Shown: positions 20,741 through 31,200 of the stretch, one piece after another
Position numbering within the stretch: position 1 is the first letter of the stretch
Layout: every line of letters begins with the position of its first letter
Assembly: GCA_027489245.1 (NCBI GenBank)
Contig: JAIYAC010000026.1
Location: 1-64,000, forward strand
Direction: 5' to 3'
Source: Neisseriaceae bacterium
GTDB taxonomy: Bacteria > Pseudomonadota > Gammaproteobacteria > Burkholderiales > Chromobacteriaceae
Length of the DNA stretch: 64,000 bases
Program-made: the position numbers and the translations under genes
Notes under the pieces: generated by a model
Databases searched by the model: none
Told to the model about the DNA's origin: nothing
What the model saw: the letters and a program-made list of their open reading frames with translations, nothing else

Positions 20741-20880
20741 GCAGCCACGCGCCTGCGGCCAACCTTGCTGCCCGTGCCGGCTTGCCCGCACGGGCAGTTG
20801 CCATTTGGCGGGCTGCAATGGCAAGGTAAAGCTTCGGGCACGGCCAGCCGCCGCCGCAGCCCATCAACTCCGGAGCCCCC

Positions 20881-21936
20881 ATGGCTTATACCATTCGTCG
20901 TCTGCAGCCCACCGATGCGGCTGCGCTGTTCCGCCTGCGCCAATCGCCCGGCGTCGTACGCAACACCCTGCAGCAGCCGTTCCAGTCGCTGGCGGCCACC
21001 CAAGCCTTTCTCGATCACTACCCGGAAACCAGCCACGCGCTGGTAGCCTGTACCGAAAGCGGCGAGCTGGTGGGCTGTGGCGGCCTGCATCTGCCAGGCC
21101 ATAGCCTGCGCCGCCGCCATAGCGCGCTGTTCTTTTTGTTCGTGCGTGACGACTGGCAGGGCAAGGGCGTGGGCAGCGCCCTGCTACGCGCGGTGCTGGA
21201 CTACGCCGACAACTGGCTGGACCTGAAGCGCATCGAGCTGGACGCCGTGCACGACAACCACGGCGCCATCGCGCTGTACGAGCGCTTTGGCTTCCGCCAC
21301 GAAGGCGTCAGCCGTGGCTTCAACCTGCGCGAGGGGGTGTACGAAGATGCTGTGCTGATGGCGCGGCTGCGCTTTCGCGAGGGCGAACTGGGCGACGGGG
21401 TGGGTGCATCCAGCGACCAGACTGTCGAGCGCGTGCCCGCCGGCAGCCCCTTCAGCTTGCGCCACGCCGAGCCGGGCGACGCCGCCGGCATGGCTGCGCT
21501 GATGGCCTACGACAGCACCTACGGCAACACGCTGCAGCTGCCCTACCCCACCACGGCCAACTGGCAAAAACGGCTGGCCAAGCACGGCGGCACAATACTG
21601 GTAGCCTGCGACGCGGGCGGTGCCCTCATCGGCCACTGCGGCAGCTGGGCGCCGCACGACAACCCGCGGCTGGCACACATCGTTGGCGTAGGCATTACGG
21701 TAGCGCCAGCATGGCAAGGCCGGGGCGTGGGCAGCGCGCTGCTATCCGCCATGGTGCAGCAGGTGCGCGATTACCAGCCCTACCGCCGCATGGAGCTGAC
21801 GGTATTTGCCGGCAACACGCCGGCCATTGCGCTCTACCGCAAACTGGGCTTCCAGCAGGAAGCCGTGCTGGCAGGCTACGCCTTCCAGGCCGGGCAGTAC
21901 CGCAATTGCCTGCAGATGAGTTTGTGGCTGAAATAA
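20881..21936 (+). CDS. Double-domain GNAT acetyltransferase (two fused GNAT modules)
   Basis: Two acetyl-CoA motifs: DDWQGKGVGSALLRAV and APAWQGRGVGSALLSAM; two NH-rich C-terminal segments (HDNHGAIALYERFGF, AGNTPAIALYRKLGF). Confidence 0.88.
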   Translation: MAYTIRRLQPTDAAALFRLRQSPGVVRNTLQQPFQSLAATQAFLDHYPETSHALVACTESGELVGCGGLHLPGHSLRRRHSALFFLFVRDDWQGKGVGSALLRAVLDYADNWLDLKRIELDAVHDNHGAIALYERFGFRHEGVSRGFNLREGVYEDAVLMARLRFREGELGDGVGASSDQTVERVPAGSPFSLRHAEPGDAAGMAALMAYDSTYGNTLQLPYPTTANWQKRLAKHGGTILVACDAGGALIGHCGSWAPHDNPRLAHIVGVGITVAPAWQGRGVGSALLSAMVQQVRDYQPYRRMELTVFAGNTPAIALYRKLGFQQEAVLAGYAFQAGQYRNCLQMSLWLK

Positions 21937-21990
21937 GCAGATGGAGATACTCAGTCTCGCCATCGCAAGACTGAGTAAACGCGCCGACCT

Positions 21991-22686
21991 CTAATTGATC
22001 GGCGAGGTGACTGGCAGAACAAGACGGATTGCATAACGGATCGAATCTGACAGCTGTCTTCGTAAGCGCTGCTGCATATCGGACTGCTGCTGTGGGGTGT
22101 AGTCAGCAAAACTAGGCTTGAAGGGCAAGTCCATATCTGCACGCCCCTTACATGGCAGTTCTCCACCTAATTCCCAGCCGAGTTGATTGCGGGTTGCCAC
22201 ATCGTAGACCGAAACCGTGTAAAAAGCATAAATGCAGCGCGACTCAATGCCGAGTAGGCTTCGTTCGGAAAAGCCATAGCCTTTTTTAAACTGCGGCATA
22301 TCCGGACGACTCACCGGCCGCAAAACTAGCAATCGGTCATAGTGCTGATTGGCAGCAGCACGCCAGAAATCCTCTTGTTCAAGCACGGCCTCTTCTACAC
22401 GGGCCCACGACATGATCGAGACCTCGAATGGATAGCTTGTTGACAAAGCGCGTAGAACTTCCTGCTCGGCAAAGTCGTTTATCTGCCAGTGACTGACATC
22501 CGCCTCAAAAGCGCTGTTCTGGAAAACCGTGGTTCCGATGGAGACGCCATGAAACTGGTTACTCATTAACGATACAACCCCCAAGTGCTTGCTTGTCGCA
22601 ATTTCACTTTGTGGCACTGGCCCCTTCAACCCCGCGCAGCCTGCCAGCAACAGTGTTGATATAAATGCACATAGCCATTGTTTCAT
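21991..22686 (-). CDS. Putative lipoprotein of unknown function
   Basis: Lipobox LLAGCAG; region visibly AT-richer than surroundings. Confidence 0.7.
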   Translation of the reverse strand: MKQWLCAFISTLLLAGCAGLKGPVPQSEIATSKHLGVVSLMSNQFHGVSIGTTVFQNSAFEADVSHWQINDFAEQEVLRALSTSYPFEVSIMSWARVEEAVLEQEDFWRAAANQHYDRLLVLRPVSRPDMPQFKKGYGFSERSLLGIESRCIYAFYTVSVYDVATRNQLGWELGGELPCKGRADMDLPFKPSFADYTPQQQSDMQQRLRRQLSDSIRYAIRLVLPVTSPIN

Positions 22687-22766
22687 ACCGTCTCCTTTTT
22701 ATCGAAATAGCATTATAACATTGCCTAATGCATGATTTCACGCCAGCCAGAGAAACACTAAACGAC

Positions 22767-22796
22767 AAAGCCCCGCAATGCGGGGCTATTTTTTGA
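22767..22796 (-). terminator. Intrinsic terminator
   Basis: AAAGCCCCGCAATGCGGGGCT hairpin. Confidence 0.7.
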
Positions 22797-22809
22797 CCAC
22801 CCGGCGCGC

Positions 22810-22992
22810 TTAGCGCTTGCCGAAATGGTAGGGCGACAGCTTGTAGTACGGGTTCAGCGGGTGCCAGCCGGACAGGGCTTTGGGCTGTGCCGTCAGGCGG
22901 GTACGCACGGCACCGGCCAGAAAGGCCAGAGCACCACCCACGATGGGCATCAGCAGAAAGTAGACCGCGCACAGCACAATCAGGGTTTCCAT
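22810..22992 (-). CDS. Small (60 aa) membrane protein
   Basis: METLIVLCAVYFLLMPIVGGALAFLAGAV hydrophobic N-terminus; RBS-like tctcc (complement) upstream. Confidence 0.6.
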   Translation of the reverse strand: METLIVLCAVYFLLMPIVGGALAFLAGAVRTRLTAQPKALSGWHPLNPYYKLSPYHFGKR

Positions 22993-23004
22993 GATTTTTC
23001 TCCA

Positions 23005-23022
23005 ATAATGTCTAGACATTAT
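23005..23022. promoter_or_regulatory. 18-bp perfect palindrome, candidate operator
   Basis: ATAATGTCTAGACATTAT just upstream of RBS of the 22810-22992 gene; core fits GT-N-TA-N-AC. Confidence 0.5.
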
Positions 23023-23097
23023 CGGCCAGGGCAACAGAAAAATCGTTCAGAAACAGGACACTAGCTTTGGCAGGCGCGACATGGCGGCGCAGAAAAA

Positions 23098-23126
23098 CAA
23101 AAAGCCGCCCGAAGGCGGCTTTTTTG
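23098..23126 (-). terminator. Intrinsic terminator of the rpsF-priB-rpsR-rplI operon
   Basis: AAAAAGCCGCCCGAAGGCGGCTTTTTT. Confidence 0.9.
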
Positions 23127-23145
23127 ATGATGCCGTTACGCTGGA

Positions 23146-23595
23146 TTAAACAGCAGCAACAACAACGATCTTCACTGCAGCAACCACGTCGTGGTGCAGA
23201 GCGATTTCAACGTCGTACTCACCGATAGCCTTCAGCTGGCCGTTCGGCAGACGAACTTCGAAACGCTTAACTGCAACGCCAGTAGCGGTGATGGCTTCGG
23301 CGATGTCAACGTTGGTTACGGAACCGAACAGACGGCCGTCAACACCCGCTTTTTGAGCGATGGTGAAGGAAGCGTCTACCAGTTTTTCAGCGCGAGCTTT
23401 CGCGTCTGCCAGAATTTCAGCCTGTTTGGCTTCCAGCTCGGCACGGCGAGCTTCGAATTCTTGCAGGTTAGCGGCGGTTGCGCGTTTTGCTTTGCCTTGC
23501 GGGATCAGGAAGTTACGGGCGTAGCCGTTCTTCACGTTTACCACGTCACCCAGTACACCCAGGTTAGCAACTTGTTCGAGCAGAATGATTTGCAT
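23146..23595 (-). CDS. rplI: 50S ribosomal protein L9
   Basis: [36 protein letters not shown]. Confidence 0.98.
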   Translation of the reverse strand: MQIILLEQVANLGVLGDVVNVKNGYARNFLIPQGKAKRATAANLQEFEARRAELEAKQAEILADAKARAEKLVDASFTIAQKAGVDGRLFGSVTNVDIAEAITATGVAVKRFEVRLPNGQLKAIGEYDVEIALHHDVVAAVKIVVVAAV

Positions 23596-23618
23596 CTTGT
23601 CGTATCCTTATCCCGGAA

Positions 23619-23846
23619 TTAATGCTGGTCGGTGTACGGCAGGAAGGCCAGGAAGCGCGCGCGCTTGATGGCTTCGGACAGCTGACGCTGATAGCCTGCT
23701 TTGGTGCCGGTGATACGGGCCGGGATGATTTTGCCGTTTTCGGCAATGAAGTCCTTCAGCAGATCAACGGATTTGTAGTCGATTTCCTTGATGCCTTCCG
23801 CGGTAAAGCGGCAGAACTTCTTGCGCTTGAAGAGTTGACGAGCCAT
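23619..23846 (-). CDS. rpsR: 30S ribosomal protein S18
   Basis: [30 protein letters not shown]. Confidence 0.98.
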   Translation of the reverse strand: MARQLFKRKKFCRFTAEGIKEIDYKSVDLLKDFIAENGKIIPARITGTKAGYQRQLSEAIKRARFLAFLPYTDQH

Positions 23847-23850
23847 GTGA

Positions 23851-24168
23851 TTAACCTTTAACAAATTCAACAAATTCGATGTGTAGAACCAACCGCGGAT
23901 TACGGAGACTGCGCTGATTCAGAAAGCCTGTGCAGTGCACGGTGTTTCCTGCCATCTTCCCTGCCAGCTGTTTGGCTAGCGCCCCCATGGCTACGGCCTG
24001 TATTTCGCAGGACACGTCGCGCTCCAGGGTGGCAATGGTTTGCCGGGAGTGGTGCCTTAGCCACATTTCCAGTACCGGCATGCCGGCTGGGGTGTGTCGC
24101 AAAGGGTCTTCGCGTTCGACCGTAACGGTCAGTTCAAGTCGGTTCTGCAAGGATGCAGTGTTGCCCAA
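23851..24168 (-). CDS. priB: Primosomal replication protein N (PriB), TTG start
   Basis: Position between rpsF and rpsR; OB-fold-like ECxxxGQ-type sequence; TTG GGC AAC start. Confidence 0.85.
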   Translation of the reverse strand: MGNTASLQNRLELTVTVEREDPLRHTPAGMPVLEMWLRHHSRQTIATLERDVSCEIQAVAMGALAKQLAGKMAGNTVHCTGFLNQRSLRNPRLVLHIEFVEFVKG

Positions 24169-24546
24169 TTAGGCAGCTACTTCAGCCTCGGCTGCAGCTT
24201 GCTGGCCTTCCAGCAGGCTCTTGGCCTTTTCGTCCTTCATCATCGGGGATGCTTCGGTGATAGCACGAGTCATCTTGATGGTCAGGTGACGCAGAACGGC
24301 GTCGTTGAATTTGAAGGCGTGCTCGATCTCGGCCAGCGTTTCCGGAGCGCACTCAACGTTCATCAGAACGTAGTGAGCTTTGTGAACTTTCTGGATCGGG
24401 TAAGCCAGTTGACGACGGCCCCAGTCTTCCAGACGGTGGATCTTGCCATCAGCGTTCAGGACCATGCCCTTGTAACGCTCAACCATAGCACCAACCTGTT
24501 CGCTCTGATCCGGATGGACGATGAACACGATTTCGTAATGCCGCAT
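24169..24546 (-). CDS. rpsF: 30S ribosomal protein S6
   Basis: [25 protein letters not shown]. Confidence 0.98.
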   Translation of the reverse strand: MRHYEIVFIVHPDQSEQVGAMVERYKGMVLNADGKIHRLEDWGRRQLAYPIQKVHKAHYVLMNVECAPETLAEIEHAFKFNDAVLRHLTIKMTRAITEASPMMKDEKAKSLLEGQQAAAEAEVAA

Positions 24547-24693
24547 GTGAACTCCTTGTGGCTATAAAGCCCTTCGTCATGCGCGATAGCGAAGGGCAAG
24601 GGTTAAAAGCTGAAGATTGTACGGAGTTTGGCCTGCGCTAGCAAGCCAAACGCGTGGATATTCAGGTATTTGCTGCCCGCAGCGGCCAGCGTG

Positions 24694-24900
24694 TCAGCCG
24701 ATTACATCAAAACCGGCGTTTTCTACTGCCTGTTGCCAGGCAGCGGGCTGCGCGTCACCGTCAAAACGGATGGTCACGGCCTTGCTGGCCAGGTCTACCT
24801 GCACCTCGGCCACGCCGGCTACCGCCTGCAGCGCGCGGCTGACGCCGGCGGCGCAGCCGCCGCAGGTCATGCCGTCTACCTTGATGATTTGCTGGTTCAT
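24694..24900 (-). CDS. copZ: Heavy-metal-associated (copper chaperone, CopZ-like) protein
   Basis: GMTCGGCAAGVSRAL MxCxxC motif. Confidence 0.85.
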   Translation of the reverse strand: MNQQIIKVDGMTCGGCAAGVSRALQAVAGVAEVQVDLASKAVTIRFDGDAQPAAWQQAVENAGFDVIG

Positions 24901-24914
24901 GCTTGTTCTCCTGT

Positions 24915-25220
24915 TCAACGCATTTTCTTGAGCAGGGCCATCACCTCGGCGATGGCCTCGTCGCTATTGCCTTCGTTTACCGCACGGGCCACGCAGCCCT
25001 TGAGGTGGTTTTCCAGCAGCTGCTGCGCCACGGCGTCCAGCGCCGAACGCGCAGCGGCGATCTGGGTGAGCACATCCACGCAGTAGCGGTCGCCTTCTAT
25101 CATGCCGGCGATGCCGCGCACCTGGCCCTCCAGCCGCGCCAGGCGCTTCATCAGCGCGGCCTTGTCGGGCTGCACCACGCTTTTCGGGCTGCTGCAGCAG
25201 TCGTGTTGTGGTTCAGTCAT
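24915..25220 (-). CDS. CsoR-family metal-sensing transcriptional repressor
   Basis: [26 protein letters not shown]...[11 protein letters not shown] ligand pattern of Cu-CsoR. Confidence 0.85.
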   Translation of the reverse strand: MTEPQHDCCSSPKSVVQPDKAALMKRLARLEGQVRGIAGMIEGDRYCVDVLTQIAAARSALDAVAQQLLENHLKGCVARAVNEGNSDEAIAEVMALLKKMR

Positions 25221-25223
25221 GGT

Positions 25224-26723
25224 TTAGCCCGGCAAAAAGTCGATTTGCGCCATCATGCCCTGGTCTTCGTGCTCCAGGATGTGGCAGTGGAACATGCGCA
25301 GGCCGGGCAGCGTCTGCACGAAGCGCAGGCGTACCATGCCGCCAGCCGGCACGTTGACGGTATCGCGCCAGGCCAGGAAGGGCTCGTCCTCCCAGAGGCC
25401 ATCTACCGTGCGCGCCAGTACCTGGAACTGCGTGCCGTGCAAGTGGAACGGGTGGTCCATGTGCGCATCGGCAATCACTTCCCATTCCTCGATGCGGCCA
25501 ACCTGCCCGGTGCCGTCGATGCGGTTCATGTCGTAGCTTTGGCCGTTAATCAGGAACGGCGCTTTCGGGTCGGCCATGTTTTCGGATAGCACGATCTTGC
25601 GGCGAAAACCCGGTGCGCCCAGCGGTGCAATAGGCCGCAGGCTGGCGGGCAGCGCCAGGGTTGGCCGCATGCCATGGGCCACAATGCTGGCCAGCGTGTC
25701 GTCTTTTTCCTGCTCCGGGTGCATGCGCTTGCCACGCTCGTAGGGCTGGCTGATCAGGCCCGCCGGCTGGCCGGGCTTGAAGCGGCCGGTAACCACCAGC
25801 TCGCAGCGCTCGCCTGGCGACAGCAGCACGCTGTCTACCGGCAGCGGCGCGCCGATCAGGCCGCCGTCGGTGCCCACCAGCTGTACCTCGTGTGCCGGCA
25901 GTGCCAGTTTGATGATGCGGCTGCTGCTGGCGTTCCAGATGCGCCAGCGCTGGCGCTCGCCTTCGCCCAGCGTGATCACTGGCTGCCACGCGCCGTTGAT
26001 CAACACGAACTGGCCTTCGCGGCCATCGTGCAGGTCGGCCATATCGTTGGCCGCAATCTGGCCATCGGTGGCCAGCTTCAGGTCGGACAGCAACAGGTGG
26101 CGCTCTGGCAGGTGGCGCAGCGGGTCGGTTTTGCTACGCACGATAATCGGGCCGGCCAAACCGCGAAACGCCTGCTCGGCAGTATGGCCGTGCGGGTGCG
26201 GGTGGTACCAGTAGGTGCCGGCGCAGCCTTGCGGCAGCGTGTAACGGTAGCGGCGCCCCTTGCCTGGCAGCACCGGGTCTTGCGGGTTGCCGTCCTCTGC
26301 CGGTGGCACCGGCATACCGTGCCAGTGAATGGTAGAAGGCTGCGGCAGCGCGTTATCAAAACCGATATCGACTTCGTCGCCTTCCCATAGCTCGATCAGC
26401 GGGCCGGGCACGCTATCGTTAAAAGCCCAGAAGGTGGTTTGCCGGGCATCGCCCCACAGGGCTACCTGCACCGGTGCGGCGCGCAGGCTGGCGGCAAAAC
26501 AGCCGGGCTCTGCCGCCTGGTTGACCAGCGGCTGCAGGGCGGGCAGGTGCTCGCCACGCGGCAGGCTCAGGCCCTGGGCGGCGGGCGCGGGCGCGGGCAT
26601 GGCGTGGCCCATATCGTGACCCATGGCCGCGTGGTCCATGGCGGTTTGTGCTTGCGCCTGGCGCAGCGCAGGTAGCGCCACGGCCAGCAGGCCGGCGGCT
26701 TTCAGAAAATGACGACGTTGCAT
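25224..26723 (-). CDS. Multicopper oxidase, Tat-exported
   Basis: RRHFLKA Tat signal; HWHGM, YWYHPHPHGHTAEQ, HPFHLHGTQF, MFHCHILEHEDQGMM copper motifs. Confidence 0.92.
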   Translation of the reverse strand: MQRRHFLKAAGLLAVALPALRQAQAQTAMDHAAMGHDMGHAMPAPAPAAQGLSLPRGEHLPALQPLVNQAAEPGCFAASLRAAPVQVALWGDARQTTFWAFNDSVPGPLIELWEGDEVDIGFDNALPQPSTIHWHGMPVPPAEDGNPQDPVLPGKGRRYRYTLPQGCAGTYWYHPHPHGHTAEQAFRGLAGPIIVRSKTDPLRHLPERHLLLSDLKLATDGQIAANDMADLHDGREGQFVLINGAWQPVITLGEGERQRWRIWNASSSRIIKLALPAHEVQLVGTDGGLIGAPLPVDSVLLSPGERCELVVTGRFKPGQPAGLISQPYERGKRMHPEQEKDDTLASIVAHGMRPTLALPASLRPIAPLGAPGFRRKIVLSENMADPKAPFLINGQSYDMNRIDGTGQVGRIEEWEVIADAHMDHPFHLHGTQFQVLARTVDGLWEDEPFLAWRDTVNVPAGGMVRLRFVQTLPGLRMFHCHILEHEDQGMMAQIDFLPG

Positions 26724-26753
26724 AACGCCTCCCTGTGTCAGTTGCAGATGACT

Positions 26754-26774
26754 ATATACCCCACAAGGGTATAC
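26754..26774. promoter_or_regulatory. Candidate CsoR operator upstream of the copper operon
   Basis: TATACCCCACAAGGGTATA-type inverted repeat (ATACCC-N5-GGGTAT) about 33 bp upstream of the MCO start. Confidence 0.65.
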
Positions 26775-26817
26775 AGACAAGGCAATCACCAGGGTGTTCC
26801 TGTAGCGTGGCAATAAA

Positions 26818-26844
26818 AAACCGCCACATCAGGTGGCGGTTTCG
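26818..26844 (-). terminator. Intrinsic terminator of 26867-27250 gene
   Basis: AAACCGCCACATCAGGTGGCGGTTT with A/T run. Confidence 0.8.
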
Positions 26845-26866
26845 CGGTGGCAACACGCGGTGTCGT

Positions 26867-27250
26867 TTACTTGGGCAACACCATTCGGGCCCCTACCATG
26901 CAGCGCCCTTTGAAAGGCAGCTTGAACTTGGTCAGCAGCTTTTCGGTTTCTTGCCTGAACTGTTCGGCGTTGGCACGTGCTTCGGTACCCGTCTTGCCCT
27001 TCACCAGAAAGGCAGCGCCATTGCGGTAGTTCTCATCCAGGAAATACGCTTCGGTGACGGCGCCGCTTTTTACTTTGGCAATGGCCTGATTAATCAGCTC
27101 TGGAAACAGTTTGTTGAATTCCTCACTGACCACACCATCCTGCCGCTGATCCGGCATGCAGGTCATTAAGGCATGGGGAGTGGCCACGGTGGTGGCGGCC
27201 ATCGCACTGGCAGGCAGCGCCATTATTAACAGTAGTGCTAGTTTCTTCAT
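26867..27250 (-). CDS. Secreted hypothetical protein
   Basis: Signal peptide MKKLALLLIMALPASAMA; no family recognised. Confidence 0.65.
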   Translation of the reverse strand: MKKLALLLIMALPASAMAATTVATPHALMTCMPDQRQDGVVSEEFNKLFPELINQAIAKVKSGAVTEAYFLDENYRNGAAFLVKGKTGTEARANAEQFRQETEKLLTKFKLPFKGRCMVGARMVLPK

Positions 27251-27373
27251 CGCCCTTATTCCTCGTTTTTTATTGAAAGTAAATTCATTTCTACTTTCAA
27301 AAACAAGGCTAGCACGAGCGGTGGCGCAGGGGCAGCCACCGGGGGCATGGCAATAAAAACCGGCCACAAAAAA

Positions 27374-27408
27374 CAGCAGGGGCTGGCCTGCCCGGCCAGC
27401 CCCTGCTG
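27374..27408 (-). terminator. Very stable 15-bp-stem terminator downstream of rlmB
   Basis: CAGCAGGGGCTGGCC-TGCCC-GGCCAGCCCCTGCTG, followed by TTTTTTG on - strand. Confidence 0.85.
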
Positions 27409-27444
27409 CGCAAAACCACGTTGGCCGCGGCCAACCTTGGCGGC

Positions 27445-28191
27445 TTAGCCCTGCTTGAGCACGCGCTGACGGCGGCTTTCGCTCAGTACCATGCCGGACG
27501 ATACCGACACGTTCAGGCTCTCTACGGTGCCGAACATGGGGATGGACACCAGCACGTCGCAGTGCTCACGCGTCAGGCGGCGCATGCCCTCGCCTTCCGC
27601 CCCCATCACCCAGGCCAACGGGCCGCTGGCGTCAAAGTGATACAGGTCGGTATCGGCTTCCATGGTGGTACCGGCAATCCACACCCCGGCGTCTTTCAGG
27701 TCGCGCAAGGTGCGCGCCAGATTGGTTACCGTGATGTAGGGCATCACCTCGGCAGCACCGCAGGCTACCTTGGACACGGTGGCATTCAGCGTGGCGGTGC
27801 GGTCTTTCGGGGCGATGACAGCGTGCGCGCCCATGGCGTCGGCCACGCGCAGGCAGGCACCCAGGTTATGCGGGTCGGTGACGCCGTCCAGAATCAGCAG
27901 CAGTGGCGGCTCGGACAGGTTTTCCAGTACGTCGTCCAGGGTGACGAAATTCTGGTTGGCGTCGATCATGGCCACCACGCCCTGATGGCGGGCATTGCCG
28001 GTCAGGCTGTCCAGGCGGGCCTTGTCCACAATGTGGGCTTTCACGCTCTCGCTGGCCGCTTTGTCCAGCACGGCTTGGGCACGGGCGTCCTGACGGCCGC
28101 CCGCCAGAAAGATTTCCAGCACGGATTTCGGGTTTTGCCACAGGCGGGCATTAACGGCATGAAAGCCGTGAATGAGTTTCTTGTTGCTCAT
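27445..28191 (-). CDS. rlmB: 23S rRNA (guanosine-2'-O-)-methyltransferase RlmB
   Basis: [58 protein letters not shown]. Confidence 0.95.
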   Translation of the reverse strand: MSNKKLIHGFHAVNARLWQNPKSVLEIFLAGGRQDARAQAVLDKAASESVKAHIVDKARLDSLTGNARHQGVVAMIDANQNFVTLDDVLENLSEPPLLLILDGVTDPHNLGACLRVADAMGAHAVIAPKDRTATLNATVSKVACGAAEVMPYITVTNLARTLRDLKDAGVWIAGTTMEADTDLYHFDASGPLAWVMGAEGEGMRRLTREHCDVLVSIPMFGTVESLNVSVSSGMVLSESRRQRVLKQG

Positions 28192-28260
28192 GAGGCATCA
28201 CCTTATCAATAGAACCGCGCATTGTACCGCTTAATGCGCGGCGCTTTGTGCTTTTGCAGC

Positions 28261-31200
28261 TTACAGCTCGTCGTCGCCGTCCATCAGCAGGGGCACCTGC
28301 TGCTGTCGTGCGGCCAACCACTGCACCAGCTCGCTAGCCGGCAGCGGCCTGCTGAAGAAATAGCCCTGCAAGATGGCGCAGCCCGCCTGGCGCAGGAACG
28401 CGCCCTGGGCGGCGGTCTCTACCCCCTCGGCAATCACGGTGAAGTGCAGCTTGCGCGCCATGGCGATAATGGCCTCGGTAATGGCGGCGCTGTCGCCGTC
28501 GTCCGGCAGGCCCTCGATAAACGAGCGGTCTACCTTCAGGTAATCCAGCGGAAAGCGCTTGAGTGTGGACAGCGAGGAATAGCCGGTACCGAAGTCGTCG
28601 ATGGACAGTTTCACCCCCAGCGCTTTGAGCTCGCCCAGCAGGGAGATGGCTTCCTGCGGGTTTTGCATCAGCATGGACTCGGTGATTTCCAGCTCCAGCC
28701 GCGCCGGCTGCAGGCCGGTGGTGGCCAGCACGTCGTTCACTTCGTTCAGCAGGGTTTGCTGTTCGAACTGGCGAGCGGACAAATTGACTGCCAGCCGCGG
28801 TACACGCATGCCGGCTTTATCCCACGCAATCATTTGATGGCAGGCTTCGCGCAGCACCCAGGCACCGATCGGCTTGATCAGGCCGGTTTCTTCTGCCAGC
28901 GGAATGAAGCGCCCCGGCGGCACCAGCCCCAGCTGCGGGTGACGCCAGCGTATCAGGGCTTCCACGCCTTCCAGTGCCACACCGTCGCAGGAAACCTGCG
29001 GCTGGTAGTGCAGCTCGAACTCGCGCCGTTCCAGCGCCTGGCGCAAACCGCTTTCCATCAGCAGGCGCTCGAAGGTTTGCGTGTTCATGTCGGCATCAAA
29101 GAACTGATAGGTGTTCTTACCGGCTTCTTTGGCGCGGTACATGGCGGCGTCGGCATTTTTCAGCAGTGTGGCGGCGTCTATGCCGTCGTTGGGGTACACG
29201 CTAATGCCGATACTGCCGCTGACAAAAACTTCGTGCTGCTCTACCCGCATCGGGCGGGCCAAGGCGGCCAACACTTCTTCGGCCATGCGGCCCAGCGCTT
29301 CGTGGCTGTCGAAGTCGCTCACCAGCAGCGTAAACTCATCGCCGCCCAGCCGGGCTACCAGGCCAAAACGCTGCGCCGACTGGGTCAGCCGGGCGGCAAT
29401 TTCGTGCAGGACCTCATCGCCGGCCTGGTGGCCGAACGAGTCATTGATCAGCTTGAAGCGGTCCAGATCGATAAACATCAGCGCCAGCGCCGGCACGGCT
29501 TCGGCAGACTCGATAATGGTATTGTCGATGGCCTCGATCAGCGCGCTACGGTTGGGCAGGCGGGTAAGCGGGTCGTGGCTGGCCAGAAACTGCAGGCGGT
29601 CTTCGGCCTGCTTGCGCCCTGTAATGTCGGAAAACACGCCCACATAGTGTGTCAGCCCGCCATGGGTTGCCCGTACGGCGCTGATGGACAGCTCGGCCAC
29701 GTAGGGGTCGCCGCTTTTATGGCGGTCGAACATTTCGCCTTTCCAGTGCCCATCGCGCTCCAGCGACTCGACCAGCGAGCGGTTGCGCTCGCGGTTGGCC
29801 GTACGCAGCATGCGCGATACCCGGCCAATGGCTTCGTCCGAACCAAAGCCGGTAATACGGGTGAACGCCTGGTTAACCATGACGATGCGGCCTTCGGCAT
29901 CGGTCACCAGAATGCCCTCGGTGGCGTTGTCGAATACCGTCGCCGCCAGACGCAGCTCGGCGCTGGCCGCCACGCGGTCGGAAATATCCATCACCACGCC
30001 GATGATCGCCTTGCGACCCTGGTAGTCGAACAGGCGGCTGTGCACTTCCACATCCACCTCCTCGCCATCCTTGCGCAGCAGCCGCGTGGTGTAATGCATG
30101 TTCTGGATACGGTCGGCCATGCGGCGGCGGATTTGTGCACTGATACGCTGTGCCTCCGCGGGCGACAGCACCATGCCGATATGGCTGCCCACCAGCTCGT
30201 CGGCACTATATTGCACCAGGTCGGCCAGCTTGGGGTTCACATACATCAGCTCTTCTTCCTGCGTGATGTAAATGCCCACCATGGATTGCTCTACCACGGC
30301 ACGGTACTTTTCTACCGCCTCCTGGCGCAAACGCTCTTCGGCAGCACGCTGGGTAATGTCTACTGAAATACTGCCCACGCCGGAGGGCAGGCCTTCACTA
30401 TCAAATAGTGGAAACACGCTGGACAACATGCGCAGGCTCTGGCCGTCTACCGTGATGTTTTCTTCGAACTGGCGCGGCTCCAGGCTACGCAGCACCTGCA
30501 GGTCGTGCTCGGTAATCAGCTTGGCTTCTTCGGCGGCAAACACATCGCGCGCCGCACGCCCCTTGAAGTACAGCGGCGACAAGCCAAACAGCCGGGCAAA
30601 ATTCAGATTCACCACCAGATAGCGGCCATCCAGATCTTTCAGCGTCATCAGGCTGGTGCTCTGGTTCAGCAGCGACTCAAAGCGCGCCTGCACATCCTGC
30701 AGCAAACGCTCGCGGCGGCGGTAGCCATCGCCAAATACCGCCACCATCCCTGCCAACAGAACCAGAATCGCCACCAGTAGCCAGCCAGCCGGATTCAGGC
30801 TTAGCGGCCATGGCTGGCCCCATAGCAAGCCAGGCAAAGACAGGGTAAACAGCAGCGCCACCCCAGCCCCGGCCACCCCGGTCAGCCCGCCCCGCAGCGC
30901 CGCCAGAAACAGCAGCGGCAAGAACACCAGCAGACAAGACGTAAAACAAGCCTGGCGCTGCAGTGCCCACAAGACGCTGCCCGCCAGCACGGTAGCCAGC
31001 ATCAGCCACAGGGTGTCACGGCGCATGGCATCACTGGGGAAGCTGGCATAGGCCAGCGGCAGCACCAGCACCAGCGTTAGCCATGCCAGCAGAAAATGCT
31101 GCGCCAGTACCGGCCAGCTGGCTGCCGGCATGACCCCGGCCAGTGTGGCCACCAGCGCCGCAGCGGGCAAGGCACAACGCAGCTGCAAACGCAAAAGGGA

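Noticed and set aside
18512-20824. 770-aa antisense ORF opposite the FAD/Fe-S oxidase
   Set aside because: Gly/Ala/His/Gln-rich translation typical of the frame opposite a high-GC gene; the sense ORF has clear family motifs.
28222-30366. 714-aa + strand ORF opposite the GGDEF/EAL gene
   Set aside because: Shadow ORF from codon bias; no domain-like sequence.
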